From an uncultured Chitinophagaceae bacterium (GTDB lineage Bacteria > Bacteroidota > Bacteroidia > Chitinophagales > Chitinophagaceae), in contig CALLZY010000208.1 in the NCBI GenBank assembly GCA_937858715.1, forward strand, positions 1 to 36,143: DNA of 36,143 bases. The letters are read 5' to 3'. The notes below the pieces were generated by a model. That model was not told the DNA's origin. It did no database searches and worked only from the letters and a program-made list of their open reading frames with translations. This document shows, piece by piece, positions 25,757-35,198 of the stretch; the stretch's first letter is position 1, and every line of letters begins with the position of its first letter. Both the position numbers and the translations under genes were made by a program.

Positions 25757-27622
25757 TTACTGTAACGGGTCAAATGTACCTCCCCAATTATTATTTTGAA
25801 TCAAACTTGGATTGTTGACAATCGCAGCTTGTGGCACCGGGAAGAAATAATATGTAGCCAGGAAATTAATCGGGTTTGCATCCAACTTGGTTGTTGAGTT
25901 AGTACCGTCATGATTATTGTTACGAATTGTCGTAAAATAATTTGTCATCATATTATCCAGATTTTGAACGTCCCTGTAATTAGCACTAGCTGTATTCTTT
26001 AAGTCAGTTGCAGTAGGTATTCCTGAGCCGGTTCTTAAAACTATCCGGAGCCTGTTTCTTTGCCAGCCTTGCAAATCAGACATTCTCTTCCAACGATACA
26101 AATCCCAAAACCTTTTTCCTTCAAAAGCAAACTCAATCTTTCTTTCCAGTAAAATTGCATCAAAGAGCTGTGCCCTGGTTAAACCCGCACTAAGGCCGTA
26201 GAGATTACCAGTGCCAGCAGTAATACCTGCCCTTTTTCTTACAGCAGTAAGCCCGGTGTAGCCCTCTTCAGTAGTTGCAATACGACCAATACCTACTGCA
26301 GATTCAGCAAGGTTCAGCAATACTTCTGCATAACGTAACTCTATCCAGTCTGTACCACTATATTGGGGGTCGCTAAAAGTAAACGTACCTTCAGACACTG
26401 CTTTACGGCAATAAAACCCTGTATTTGATGCAGAACTCTCAGTTGACTTTGTAGAAGTCTCATAGTATGTCCACAATTTATAAGTTGTATTACCGTCAAG
26501 GGGCCAGGTACATCCATTATAAGCAATCGTAGCATCAAACCGGGGATCCCTGTTTTTGTAGAACAAACTGTCGTAATATGTATATGCCCCAGTTGCATCT
26601 CCTGGCATCTTGCCATCCTTCATCGGATATGAACGTACAAGTTCCCAGGTAGGCAGGTTGGAACTGCTTCCATTTAAGTATGATGGCCTGCACGCCTTGT
26701 CCCAACCATTATTCTTTTTGGTTTGATCACCAGTTGAAGTATTATAGCCAGTTATCATCACAGCCTCTGGGTTATTCAACTCTGCAAACCACATTGTTTT
26801 GTAATTTGTATTCAGTCCAAACCCATTTGCATCAAGTATTGTCTTGGCCTGAAGGTTAGCATCATACGCTGCCTGCCATCTTGAAGTTAAATCAGAAGGG
26901 TTAAACATCGGACTTGCATAATATAGCAGCACACGGCCTTTGAACGCAGCAGCAGCTCCTTTTGTTATTTTACCCCAATCAGTGCTTACTGTCCATTTTC
27001 CCGGCAGGTTATCAATTGCATAATCCAAATCTGTAACCATTTGTGTAAAACACTCAGATGTTTTATTTCTTGGAAGCAATGCCGAATCTCTGGCATCATT
27101 GCCTACGCCGTATAATGGCTGAAGTACCAGTGGGACACCGCCGTATATTCTTACTAAATCCCAATAACGGAAGGCTCTGAAAAATCTGGCCTGTGCCAAA
27201 AATTTCTTTTTTGTAAACTCTGGCAAAGAGCTTGTTTCTATCCCTTTTATAAACGAATTTATTTGCCTGATTTTCCCCCAGTTTGTAGTAGGCTGAGTAT
27301 TGTTGGTGTTTAAAGCAGTTCCAAAATCTTTAGGCTCATCAGTTCCATAGCTCATTGTACCTTCCATAAACTTATTGCCTGAGGCATAGCCTTCTTCGGA
27401 TAATTGCGACTGGGTACCGCTTAATACACTGCTGGTATTTTGCCCGCCCCATAAAGGAAGGTTGTTATCATACAGGTTATCCATATTTAATTGTACTAAA
27501 ACCGAATCGCTAAACACAAGGTCCGGCTCCAGCTTAGAAAGGTCTGTTTTGTCCAGCACTTTCTTACACGATGCCAGGCTAAGCACCGCAATTACTGCTA
27601 TATATATTTTAAAGTGTTTCAT
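25757..27622 (-). CDS. susD: SusD/RagB-family outer-membrane glycan-binding lipoprotein
   Basis: A 621-residue lipoprotein: lipobox LASC with C19, then a SusD-type N-terminal region (KVLDKTDLSK) and TPR-like helices. The marks ARFFRAFRYWDLVRIYGGVPL (from about 147) and AFEGKRFWDLYRWKRM (near 505) are diagnostic for RagB/SusD. The C-terminal FFPVPQAAI and NPSLIQNN are also typical. It sits on the cell surface over the SusC pore and captures oligosaccharides for import. It lies 18 bases downstream of susC and is followed by a strong terminator. The glycan bound is not predictable from sequence; the locus points to pectin fragments. Confidence 0.97.
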   Translation of the reverse strand: MKHFKIYIAVIAVLSLASCKKVLDKTDLSKLEPDLVFSDSVLVQLNMDNLYDNNLPLWGGQNTSSVLSGTQSQLSEEGYASGNKFMEGTMSYGTDEPKDFGTALNTNNTQPTTNWGKIRQINSFIKGIETSSLPEFTKKKFLAQARFFRAFRYWDLVRIYGGVPLVLQPLYGVGNDARDSALLPRNKTSECFTQMVTDLDYAIDNLPGKWTVSTDWGKITKGAAAAFKGRVLLYYASPMFNPSDLTSRWQAAYDANLQAKTILDANGFGLNTNYKTMWFAELNNPEAVMITGYNTSTGDQTKKNNGWDKACRPSYLNGSSSNLPTWELVRSYPMKDGKMPGDATGAYTYYDSLFYKNRDPRFDATIAYNGCTWPLDGNTTYKLWTYYETSTKSTESSASNTGFYCRKAVSEGTFTFSDPQYSGTDWIELRYAEVLLNLAESAVGIGRIATTEEGYTGLTAVRKRAGITAGTGNLYGLSAGLTRAQLFDAILLERKIEFAFEGKRFWDLYRWKRMSDLQGWQRNRLRIVLRTGSGIPTATDLKNTASANYRDVQNLDNMMTNYFTTIRNNNHDGTNSTTKLDANPINFLATYYFFPVPQAAIVNNPSLIQNNNWGGTFDPLQ

Positions 27623-27640
27623 TTTTTCTTTTTTTTGTGA

Positions 27641-30600
27641 TTAGAGATTAACATTTAATCCTAAATTAAATGACCGAAGCTGAGGGAACACATCATACGA
27701 ACCATTTGCATTATCCTTATAATCGTAGGGATTAAAAAGATTAAGAGGGTTCTCCCCGGTCAAATAAACCCTTGCGCTATTGAAGCCGGCTTTCTTAACC
27801 AACTGAGAAGGTAATGTATATGAAAGGTTGAAATTGGTAACCCTGAAACTGGTCGAACTTCTCCACCAGAAATCTGTTGCCACATCATATGTACCGGTAT
27901 AATAGGGTGAAGGGTAAGCAGCACCAGTGTTAGTTGGGGTCCAGTGGTCTGACCAAAAGGCGGGTCTGTTGGAATAGGCATTGCCCACTTTTCTGGCTGC
28001 GCTTTCAACAGAACCAATACCACCCCAGCCTAAGCCCATCACTACATTCAGGCTGAGGCTTTTGTAAGCAACACCCCAGTTAAAACCTAATCCAAAATGA
28101 TTATCTGATTTTGATTTCAAATAATCCTGATCGTCAGATGTGATTTTTCCATCGGGGGCAGCATATTGATTTGTTGTCGCATCTTTTGCACCTCTTATAT
28201 CTTCAAAATAAAGCATTCCAGGTTTTGGTGCCTGTCCAAAAATCGTATACCCAGGAAATTTTGCCAGCCAAGCATCTATATCTGCCTGCGACCTGAACAT
28301 TCCAAGACAGCGATAACCCAAAAAGCCCATATCGCTTGACTTGCCGGTGGGGTCAAGGAATGTACCAAGATTCCCTTTAGAAACATCTGTAACCAACACC
28401 TTATTGTCATTCCAGTTAAAATTAGCTGTTACATTATAACTCCAGTCCTTATTAATATTTGCCCGCCAGTTCGCCGAAGCCTCAAATCCAAACGTATTAA
28501 CCTTTCCAAAGTTCTCAGAAGGAATAGCAGTACCAATTAATATTGATGGCGAAGATGTCAGGTTTGACAACATGTTTGAACGCTTATCAATAAATCCATC
28601 TAACGAAACCCCTAAACGGTTTCTAAGGAACCTTAAGTCAAGACCTAAATTGTATTTATCCACATTATCCCAATGTACATCACGGTTTGCCATATCTACG
28701 TTCGACACAACAGCCAGTCCCCTGTCGGTGTTACCGCCAAAAACAGCAGCTTTACCGGTCTGGATAGAATAGCTTCTTAGCCATTGATAGGATTTTGTAG
28801 CATCCAGGCCCAGCCACCCTACCGAACCCCTCAACTTAAGATAGTTAACTACTTTTGCAGCCTTCTCGAAAAAATTTTCTTCTGAAATTACCCAACCCGC
28901 AGATACTGAAGGGAAATAGCCCCATCTGTTTTCAGGTGCGAAGTTCTGGCTTGCATCGGCCCTGAATTGAAATTCTGCAAGGTATTTGCCTGCAAAATTA
29001 TAATTAACACGGCCAACATATGCCATACGTCCGGCTTCAGAAATGGTTTCATTTGCTGTTTGTGTACCGGTAGCAAAGTTCATATTGTCCTGTCCACCAA
29101 CAACAACACCTTCTGCCATTCCGGCAATACCATCAGCAAACGATTCGCTTTGCTCATATCCTGCCAATGCAGAAATCTGGTGGCGGCCAAAAGTCCTGTC
29201 GTAGTGCAGGGTTGTATTAAGCTGATAGCTGTTAGAGATTGTTGGGTTCAGCCTTACCCTGTCGCCATTGCTCCATGTGTAAGTCTTAATTACAGAATCG
29301 CCAAGAATATGGCCATGATTACCAAGCTTATTGAAATCATAAACATTATACTTTGTCCCATACTGCTTACCCCATGAATTGCCAATATTCTTATTGAAGT
29401 TCACAGATGCCCTTAACCCCTTAACAAAACGTGGCTCATAAGACAACTGTGCCTGAAAGTTTAAACCTGTATTGTAAGAGCTTGTGTAGTTGTCTAAAGC
29501 ATGTACACCAAAGTAGTGATAAGTATTGATGTTGGAACTGGTTCCTGCCCCTGGTATTAAAATAGGCAGGTCTTTTATGTGAGAAGGGTTGAACTGAGAC
29601 TCTCCAATAAGGGTTTTCCAGTCGTTATCAAGGCTTTCATTTCCCTGTTTGTTAAAGGTGTTCTTTTTGTCTGACAGGTTTGCGCTAAGCGAAAGTCCAA
29701 GTTTTAAACCAGTTGTAAGTTTTATATCACTGCTTGACCTGAATGAATAACGCTTATAACCAAGGCCATCAAAATTGCTGTTCTGGTCACTAAAAGAAAA
29801 ACCCGCAAAGTAAGTAGCTTTATCAGAACCTCCTGAAATATTAAGTGTATGGCGCATTTCAAAAGCTTTTTGCCATGCCTGGGAAAGCCAATCGTAGTTA
29901 TGCGTTTTGAAATACTCAAGTTCGTCAGGAGTATAATAGGCCGGTAATGCAGATGTAGCTGCTGTATCCCAGTTTTTAGAACCTGCATTGTAATTATTAA
30001 GGTATACGGCCTGGTCGTACCCGTTCATCATTTTAGGCATATAGGGTGCATCAGACATACCAAACGATGCATTATAAGATATTGATGCGGCACCTGATTT
30101 TCCCCTTTTTGTTTTTACCAGTATTACTCCGTTGGAACCCAGTATCCCATAAATAGCTGCAGCAGCATCTTTTAGAACTGAAATATTATCAACCTCAGTT
30201 GCATCCAGCATATCAAAATCAGTTTTTGTCCTTATGATGTCGTCAATTACATAAAGAGGCTCTTTTGAACCACCGTCTTTTGAAAAATATATTGGATTAC
30301 GGATTGTAATTGAAGCCGCTTCACCTGGTCTTGAGAAACCACCAGATACACTTACACCGACAATTTGTCCTTTTAATGCCTCAGATAAATTGCCTACAGG
30401 TATATCCTGGATATTCTTCATCTCAACTGCGCCAACAGAACCTGTTAAATGTGCTTTTCTCTGTGTACCATATCCTACAACAACAACTTCATTAAGATCC
30501 GTACCTAACCCTTCCAGAGAGATTGAAAGGTTCCCTGTTCCTGCTTTGGTCTCATACACAGCATATCCAACATAAGTAACAGTAATTACAGATTCAGCAG

Positions 30601-30808
30601 AGGGGGCATTAATGGTAAACGCTCCATTATCGTCAGTTAATGCCGACACATTACTATTCTTAACCTTAATAGTAGCCCTTCCAAGGGGCAGGTTTGTTTT
30701 GCTGTCAACAACTTTTCCTTTTACTGTTACCTGCTGAGCAAACAGGCTGCCAGAAACAGAAATTGCTGCTATTACAAACAGCATCGTCAGCAATCGTTTT
30801 AGTTTCAT
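27641..30808 (-). CDS. susC: SusC/RagA-family TonB-dependent outer-membrane transporter
   Basis: A 1055-residue outer-membrane receptor with a signal peptide ending SLFAQ. A carboxypeptidase-D-like domain follows (VTVKGKVVDSKTNLPLGRAT, about 28-100), then the Bacteroidota hallmark LNEVVVVGYGTQRK near 106 and a plug domain. The rest is a 22-strand barrel ending in the aromatic-rich FNLGLNVNL. There is no N-terminal STN signalling domain, so it does not look like a sigma/anti-sigma-coupled receptor. It imports the oligosaccharides held by SusD, with energy from TonB-ExbBD. It lies 41 bases after the DUF3826 gene. Confidence 0.97.
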   Translation of the reverse strand: MKLKRLLTMLFVIAAISVSGSLFAQQVTVKGKVVDSKTNLPLGRATIKVKNSNVSALTDDNGAFTINAPSAESVITVTYVGYAVYETKAGTGNLSISLEGLGTDLNEVVVVGYGTQRKAHLTGSVGAVEMKNIQDIPVGNLSEALKGQIVGVSVSGGFSRPGEAASITIRNPIYFSKDGGSKEPLYVIDDIIRTKTDFDMLDATEVDNISVLKDAAAAIYGILGSNGVILVKTKRGKSGAASISYNASFGMSDAPYMPKMMNGYDQAVYLNNYNAGSKNWDTAATSALPAYYTPDELEYFKTHNYDWLSQAWQKAFEMRHTLNISGGSDKATYFAGFSFSDQNSNFDGLGYKRYSFRSSSDIKLTTGLKLGLSLSANLSDKKNTFNKQGNESLDNDWKTLIGESQFNPSHIKDLPILIPGAGTSSNINTYHYFGVHALDNYTSSYNTGLNFQAQLSYEPRFVKGLRASVNFNKNIGNSWGKQYGTKYNVYDFNKLGNHGHILGDSVIKTYTWSNGDRVRLNPTISNSYQLNTTLHYDRTFGRHQISALAGYEQSESFADGIAGMAEGVVVGGQDNMNFATGTQTANETISEAGRMAYVGRVNYNFAGKYLAEFQFRADASQNFAPENRWGYFPSVSAGWVISEENFFEKAAKVVNYLKLRGSVGWLGLDATKSYQWLRSYSIQTGKAAVFGGNTDRGLAVVSNVDMANRDVHWDNVDKYNLGLDLRFLRNRLGVSLDGFIDKRSNMLSNLTSSPSILIGTAIPSENFGKVNTFGFEASANWRANINKDWSYNVTANFNWNDNKVLVTDVSKGNLGTFLDPTGKSSDMGFLGYRCLGMFRSQADIDAWLAKFPGYTIFGQAPKPGMLYFEDIRGAKDATTNQYAAPDGKITSDDQDYLKSKSDNHFGLGFNWGVAYKSLSLNVVMGLGWGGIGSVESAARKVGNAYSNRPAFWSDHWTPTNTGAAYPSPYYTGTYDVATDFWWRSSTSFRVTNFNLSYTLPSQLVKKAGFNSARVYLTGENPLNLFNPYDYKDNANGSYDVFPQLRSFNLGLNVNL

Positions 30809-30849
30809 AAATTGTTAGTTTTATTTGTAATAAGTGAACCCGATTTTGT

Positions 30850-31599
30850 TTACGACTTAATTCCTGCCGCCTCTTTGTCCCTCTTTTCCTTTAACCGCTG
30901 CTGCCAGGCTTTTTCTTCCGCTTTCATGTCGTATCCCTGCGAGGATAAATAGTTATTAATTTTTCCTTTGTATTTGCCAAACATCTTATGCTTATCATCT
31001 GATGAGCCTTCGTCCATTGCTTTCTCCCTTGCCTCTACCAGCCATGTATATATTTGTTTTTTTTGCTCATCAGTCAATGTTAAAATCATGTCCTGGTAAG
31101 CAGCAAAAGTTACATTGAGTACATTGTAAGTCATCCCGTCTTTTACTTTCTCAAGCTGACCTTCAGTAAGCAATCCTTTTAGTTGAGCGAAAAAATCAGC
31201 ATGTTGCTGCAATAAAAGAGAAGATTTTTTTTCTGCTTCAACTTTAATAGCCGCATCAGCTTCTTCAGCCTGTTTTTCCTGCTTAATCGCAGCTACTGCC
31301 AGTTTCGACTGGTCGTGTATCTTATTTAATGAGATATACTGGTTTGTAATTGTTTCGAGTACAGAGTAATAATTTGCAGAATCTGTTATGCCTAATGTGT
31401 TTACGATTTTTGCAGCCCTGCCTTTAACTACCTCTTTATAGTCAGCTTCTTTTTGTGCATCTGTTATTTGGGCACCTGCATTCGTACAATAAATAAAGGA
31501 AAACAGCAGTAACAAAACCGGCAAGGCTTTAAGGGGGGCAGACAAACAACCCAAACTTTTTTTTACAATAACAAGCAACTGTCGGTTCATTAGTAGCAT
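30850..31599 (-). CDS. DUF3826-type exported helical protein
   Basis: A 249-residue exported protein, recognised as DUF3826-like from KEVVKGRAAKIVNTLGI (54-70), an almost all-helical charged body and the KYKGKINNYLSSQGYD segment near the end. A probable signal peptide ends NAGAQ (near residue 44), preceded by the hydrophobic ALPVLLLLFSFIYC. Residues about 105-140 are strongly charged and may form a coiled coil. The frame starts at 31599 (MLLMNRQ), with a second ATG at 31590; both precede the signal region. Such proteins often precede susC in rhamnogalacturonan loci, but no function is known to me; it may be a periplasmic accessory or chaperone. Confidence 0.72.
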   Translation of the reverse strand: MLLMNRQLLVIVKKSLGCLSAPLKALPVLLLLFSFIYCTNAGAQITDAQKEADYKEVVKGRAAKIVNTLGITDSANYYSVLETITNQYISLNKIHDQSKLAVAAIKQEKQAEEADAAIKVEAEKKSSLLLQQHADFFAQLKGLLTEGQLEKVKDGMTYNVLNVTFAAYQDMILTLTDEQKKQIYTWLVEAREKAMDEGSSDDKHKMFGKYKGKINNYLSSQGYDMKAEEKAWQQRLKEKRDKEAAGIKS

Positions 31600-31766
31600 T
31601 TAATCGTCAGAATAAAAGACACATGAGTATAATGGTCTCATTCACAGAATAAAATTACTGCCCCCCGAAAGGGTAAAAAATGTAAGGTTTCGCTATAAAG
31701 ATGGAAGATTTTCCTATGTAATTCAAATCAAAAACCGGGAACGATTGCGTAAAAAATTTACCGTTT
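31600..31766 (-). promoter_or_regulatory. Intergenic region with a candidate promoter for DUF3826-susCD
   Basis: This 167-base gap separates the GH2 gene from DUF3826. On the minus strand TTTG at 31727-31724, a 20-base spacer and CATCTTTA at 31703-31696 give a partial match to the Bacteroidota promoter (TTTG, 19-21 bases, TAnnTTTG). A start near 31690 would leave a leader of about 90 bases. An ACGCAATCGTT sequence (minus strand, about 31750-31740) recalls LacI-type half sites but is only partly palindromic. Confidence 0.35.
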
Positions 31767-34181
31767 TCAGTTTACTTTCAGTGAAATAGACACCGGTTTC
31801 AATCCGGGGCTTTTGGCTGTTAATGTAATATTTCCCTTTTTTTCGCCTGATTGTATTATTGCCAGAGCAAGGCCTTTCCAGCAATTCCTGACCGGACTTT
31901 TTAAGCTGACAGTATCGGCCTGGTAGCCGTTATCTGTTCCAGCAATAGTAGCAGCACCTTTAAGAGAAAAAATTACCTGGTTGTTTGCATCGGGTACAAG
32001 ATTGCCGCTTCTGTCTGTAATTCTTGCAGTTACAAAGCACAAATCCTTTCCATCTGCTTTCAAAACACTCTTACCTGCTATCAGTTCTATCCTTGCTGCC
32101 TGACCAGCGGTTTTTATTTCTTTTGTAAGAACAGGTTTCTCATTCCTTTTAGTAATCACTTTTATCGCTCCTGCTTTATAAGGAACCCGCCACATAACAT
32201 GCAAAGTGCTGTCAGTTTTCTGCCTTTTGCCTGCCGATTTGCCGTTTACGTACAGTTCAGCCGCATCGGCATTGTTATAATATGCCCACACATCAACCGT
32301 ATCACTTTGTTTCCAGTTCCAATGCGGAAATACATGAAGCACAGGTTTATTAGTCCATTCACTTTGGTACATGTAATACACATCTTTGGGAAAACCTGCC
32401 AGGTCAACAATTCCATAGTAAGAACTTCTTGAAGGAAATTTTGGATATGGCAGTGGTTCTCCGAGATAATCAAAACCACTCCAGACAAATAAACCGGCAA
32501 TATGCGAGTTCTTTTTAACTGCCAGCCAGCTTTTTTCGTGAGTGGCACCCCAGTAGGCATGTGTATTGTCGTAAGCAGCGCAGGTAAAATCTTTATTGCC
32601 ATGGGCAAATGTATCCTGTGCCTTATAATCAGGTGGCCAGATGCGGATACTGTCTGACGGGAACTGATAGACACCCCTTGTTTCTAAAGCAGATGCCGTT
32701 TCGGTAGCTATGAATTTCTGACCAGGAAAACGCTGTGGCAATGCCTCATAGTCGTACAGCTTATAATTAAAGCCCAATACATCCAAAGCATTTGCCTGGC
32801 TGATGAAATTTTTTTCAGCAAAGGTTTCAGTCAGCGCTGTTGTAACAGGCCTGGAGATGTCGACAGTTGTAATAGCTTCCACCAATTTCTTAACCAAGAC
32901 AGTGCCGCTGCTGTCAAATTGTTCCCGCTGCTCATTACCAATACTCCACATGATAATGGAGGGATGGTTTCTGTCCCGATACACCATATCCTGAACATCC
33001 TTAACAGCCCACTCATCAAAGTACTGGTGATAATCGTATTTATTTTTTTTCTTTTTCCAGATGTCAAAGGCTTCATCAACTACCAGGAAACCCATTTCAT
33101 CACATAAATCAAGCATAGGACTTGCCGGTGGATTGTGCGAAAAGCGGATAGCATTGCAGCCCATTTCTTTCAATATCTTCAGTTGCCTTCTGGCAGCTTC
33201 TTTATTGAATGCCGCACCCAAAGCCCCCAGGTCGTGGTGGAGGCATACTCCGTGAATTTTTAAAGGTTGATTATTGAGAAAAAAACCCTTTTGTGCATCG
33301 AAGTGGAAAGTGCGGAGGCCGAATTTAGTATCTATAGCATCTTCCTGGCGCCCATTTAGAATCACTTCGGCCCTGAGAGTATACATAAATGGAAAGCTGC
33401 TTGACCACAGATAATACTTCTCGATTTCTCTCTTAACAGAAACTGACGCAATTCCGTCTTTAAAACTCAAACTGACAGTATCAGTTTTTCCTGTCCGCTT
33501 GCCTTGCTGATTATAAACGGCAAGCAGCAGTTTAACAGGCCCGGGTTTACGGGTAGTCGATTTTATTGTTGCGGCTATCTCTATGGTGGCTGTCAACCCG
33601 TCAATACCAATTGTCGTAATAAAAAGACCTCCGCCGTCAATGAAAGTTCTATTATGAATTATCAACTTCACATCCCTGTAAATGCCGCTGCCTGTGTACC
33701 ACCTACTGTCGGGCTGCAAACTGTTATCCACTTTTACTGCAATTACATTTTGTTTGCCGAAAAAAAGCCAGGGTGTTAAATCATAAGAGAAATTGATATA
33801 CCCATAAGGCCGCTTGCCCAGGTAGTGACCATTAATCCACACTTCACTGTTTTTATATACGCCATCAAACTCTATGTTTACTTTTTTTTCTCTGGCAGAT
33901 TCAGGAAGTGTAAATGTTTTTCTATACCAGCCAATGCCGCCCGGCAAAGAACCACCCTGGTTGGTGGCAGGTGCATCTTTTGTAAAATTGCTTTCAATAC
34001 TCCAGTCGTGAGGAAGGTTGAGTTTTCTCCATTTCGCATCACTAAATCCGGATTGCATGGCAGTGCTGTCATCACCCAAGAAGAATTTCCAGTCCTTGTT
34101 AAAGTCAATAACTGTTCTTACCTGCGCAGAAACAATACTGCAAACAAGAAGAAATACTGTATAAAAGAATAATCGCTTCAT
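31767..34181 (-). CDS. GH2 family glycoside hydrolase with DUF4982-type C-terminus
   Basis: An 804-residue exported enzyme with a signal peptide ending VSAQ (residue 20). The order is a sugar-binding jelly roll (about 25-180, with LPHDWSIE, GIGWYRKTF, VEFDGVYKNSEVWINGHYLG-like strands), an immunoglobulin-like domain (185-290), and a TIM barrel (from about 300; GVCLHHDLGALGAAF, IRFSHNPP). E417 in WSIGNEQ is the likely acid/base and E494 in ATETASA the likely nucleophile. The C-terminal 180 residues contain a DUF4982-like ELYVNGKSAGKR segment and an invasin-like domain. Activity is probably beta-galactosidase or a related beta-glycosidase. It is 2 bases after the dehydrogenase gene, and no terminator was seen after it. 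Confidence 0.88.
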   Translation of the reverse strand: MKRLFFYTVFLLVCSIVSAQVRTVIDFNKDWKFFLGDDSTAMQSGFSDAKWRKLNLPHDWSIESNFTKDAPATNQGGSLPGGIGWYRKTFTLPESAREKKVNIEFDGVYKNSEVWINGHYLGKRPYGYINFSYDLTPWLFFGKQNVIAVKVDNSLQPDSRWYTGSGIYRDVKLIIHNRTFIDGGGLFITTIGIDGLTATIEIAATIKSTTRKPGPVKLLLAVYNQQGKRTGKTDTVSLSFKDGIASVSVKREIEKYYLWSSSFPFMYTLRAEVILNGRQEDAIDTKFGLRTFHFDAQKGFFLNNQPLKIHGVCLHHDLGALGAAFNKEAARRQLKILKEMGCNAIRFSHNPPASPMLDLCDEMGFLVVDEAFDIWKKKKNKYDYHQYFDEWAVKDVQDMVYRDRNHPSIIMWSIGNEQREQFDSSGTVLVKKLVEAITTVDISRPVTTALTETFAEKNFISQANALDVLGFNYKLYDYEALPQRFPGQKFIATETASALETRGVYQFPSDSIRIWPPDYKAQDTFAHGNKDFTCAAYDNTHAYWGATHEKSWLAVKKNSHIAGLFVWSGFDYLGEPLPYPKFPSRSSYYGIVDLAGFPKDVYYMYQSEWTNKPVLHVFPHWNWKQSDTVDVWAYYNNADAAELYVNGKSAGKRQKTDSTLHVMWRVPYKAGAIKVITKRNEKPVLTKEIKTAGQAARIELIAGKSVLKADGKDLCFVTARITDRSGNLVPDANNQVIFSLKGAATIAGTDNGYQADTVSLKSPVRNCWKGLALAIIQSGEKKGNITLTAKSPGLKPVSISLKVN

Positions 34182-34183
34182 AT

Positions 34184-35197
34184 TTACATTTCAACCATTG
34201 CCTTTATAACACCTGTGGCCGGGTTTAACCAACTGTCAAAGTTATCTTTTACTTCGTTAAACTTTACCCGGTGAGTAATGTAAGTGGAAGGCTGTACCTG
34301 TTTGCTGCGCATCGCATTCATCACCTGTTCAAAATCTTCTTTGGTGGCATTGCGGCTGCTCATTAATGTCGTTTCCCGTTTATGAAATTCAGGGTGACTG
34401 AAACTGAAATTTTCTTTTTGCAAACCCACCAGTACATACCTTCCGCCATGCGCCAGATATTGCAAGGCATTATTGATCGCCTTAAGGTTTCCTGTGGCAT
34501 CAATAACTGTGGTTGGCATATCACTACCGGTAATATCCAGCAATTGCTGATGCGCATCTGCTGATGCCGCATTCACTGAAAAAGGCACCTGTAACTTGTC
34601 TTTGCAGAACTGCAGGCGGCTTTCATTAATATCCATTGCAATCACCTTTGCCCCGGCAATACGGGCAAACTCCATCACACCAAGGCCAATGGGGCCGGCA
34701 CCAATTACCAGAACATATTCCCCGGCTTTAACACCTGCCCGGCGAATACCATGTGCACCAATTGCCAATGGTTCAATCAGGGCAAGTTCATCAAAACTCA
34801 TATCATTCCCTTTCAACAAATATTGCACAGGCACAGAAATATGCTCACACATCCCGCCATCCGCATGTACGCCAAAAACAGAAATGGATGCACAACAATT
34901 GGGTAAACCGTTACGACAGGCAATACAAGTGCCGCAATTGAAATAAGGAATAATAGAAACCTTATCGCCAATAGTAAAGCCGTGACCCGGTTCGACATCT
35001 TCGATAACTGCCGCCAGTTCATGCCCCAATACCCTTGGGTAATTAAAGAAAGGTTGTGTACCCTCATAAGCATGCAGGTCGGTGCCACAAATCCCGATGC
35101 GGTGTACTTTCAATATGGCCTTCCCCTGTTCCGGCAACGGTTTTTCACGGGTGCCGTATTCAAATAAACCTGGCTTCTCACAAATCAAAACATTCAT
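34184..35197 (-). CDS. Zinc-dependent medium-chain alcohol/polyol dehydrogenase
   Basis: A 337-residue cytoplasmic MDR dehydrogenase. The catalytic zinc ligands are C37 (GICGTD) and H59/E60 (GHE). The structural zinc site is the C88-C91-C94-C102 cluster (CGTCIACRNGLPNC then C). VIGAGPIGLG near 164-173 is the NAD-binding glycine motif, and FGVHADGG is shared with RspB/LgoD-type sugar-acid dehydrogenases. It may oxidise a sugar alcohol or sugar acid released from pectin, such as L-galactonate, L-fuconate or a 2-keto-3-deoxy acid. It starts one base after the rhamnosidase stop and ends two bases before the GH2 start. The substrate is undetermined. Confidence 0.87.
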   Translation of the reverse strand: MNVLICEKPGLFEYGTREKPLPEQGKAILKVHRIGICGTDLHAYEGTQPFFNYPRVLGHELAAVIEDVEPGHGFTIGDKVSIIPYFNCGTCIACRNGLPNCCASISVFGVHADGGMCEHISVPVQYLLKGNDMSFDELALIEPLAIGAHGIRRAGVKAGEYVLVIGAGPIGLGVMEFARIAGAKVIAMDINESRLQFCKDKLQVPFSVNAASADAHQQLLDITGSDMPTTVIDATGNLKAINNALQYLAHGGRYVLVGLQKENFSFSHPEFHKRETTLMSSRNATKEDFEQVMNAMRSKQVQPSTYITHRVKFNEVKDNFDSWLNPATGVIKAMVEM

Positions 35198-35198
35198 A

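Noticed and set aside
31533-31666. GGGGGGCAG (31533-31541) and CTGCCCCCC (31658-31666) as ends of a small mobile element
   Set aside because: The 9-base arms are homopolymer-rich, one lies inside the DUF3826 signal region, and no target duplication was seen.
31661-31680. CCCCGAAAGGG hairpin as a terminator of the GH2 gene
   Set aside because: The stem is only three to four pairs and the A tract lies on the plus-strand side, wrong for minus-strand transcription.
31740-31750. ACGCAATCGTT as a LacI-type operator
   Set aside because: Only part of the palindrome is present and no second copy was found in the window; kept only as a note in the promoter entry.
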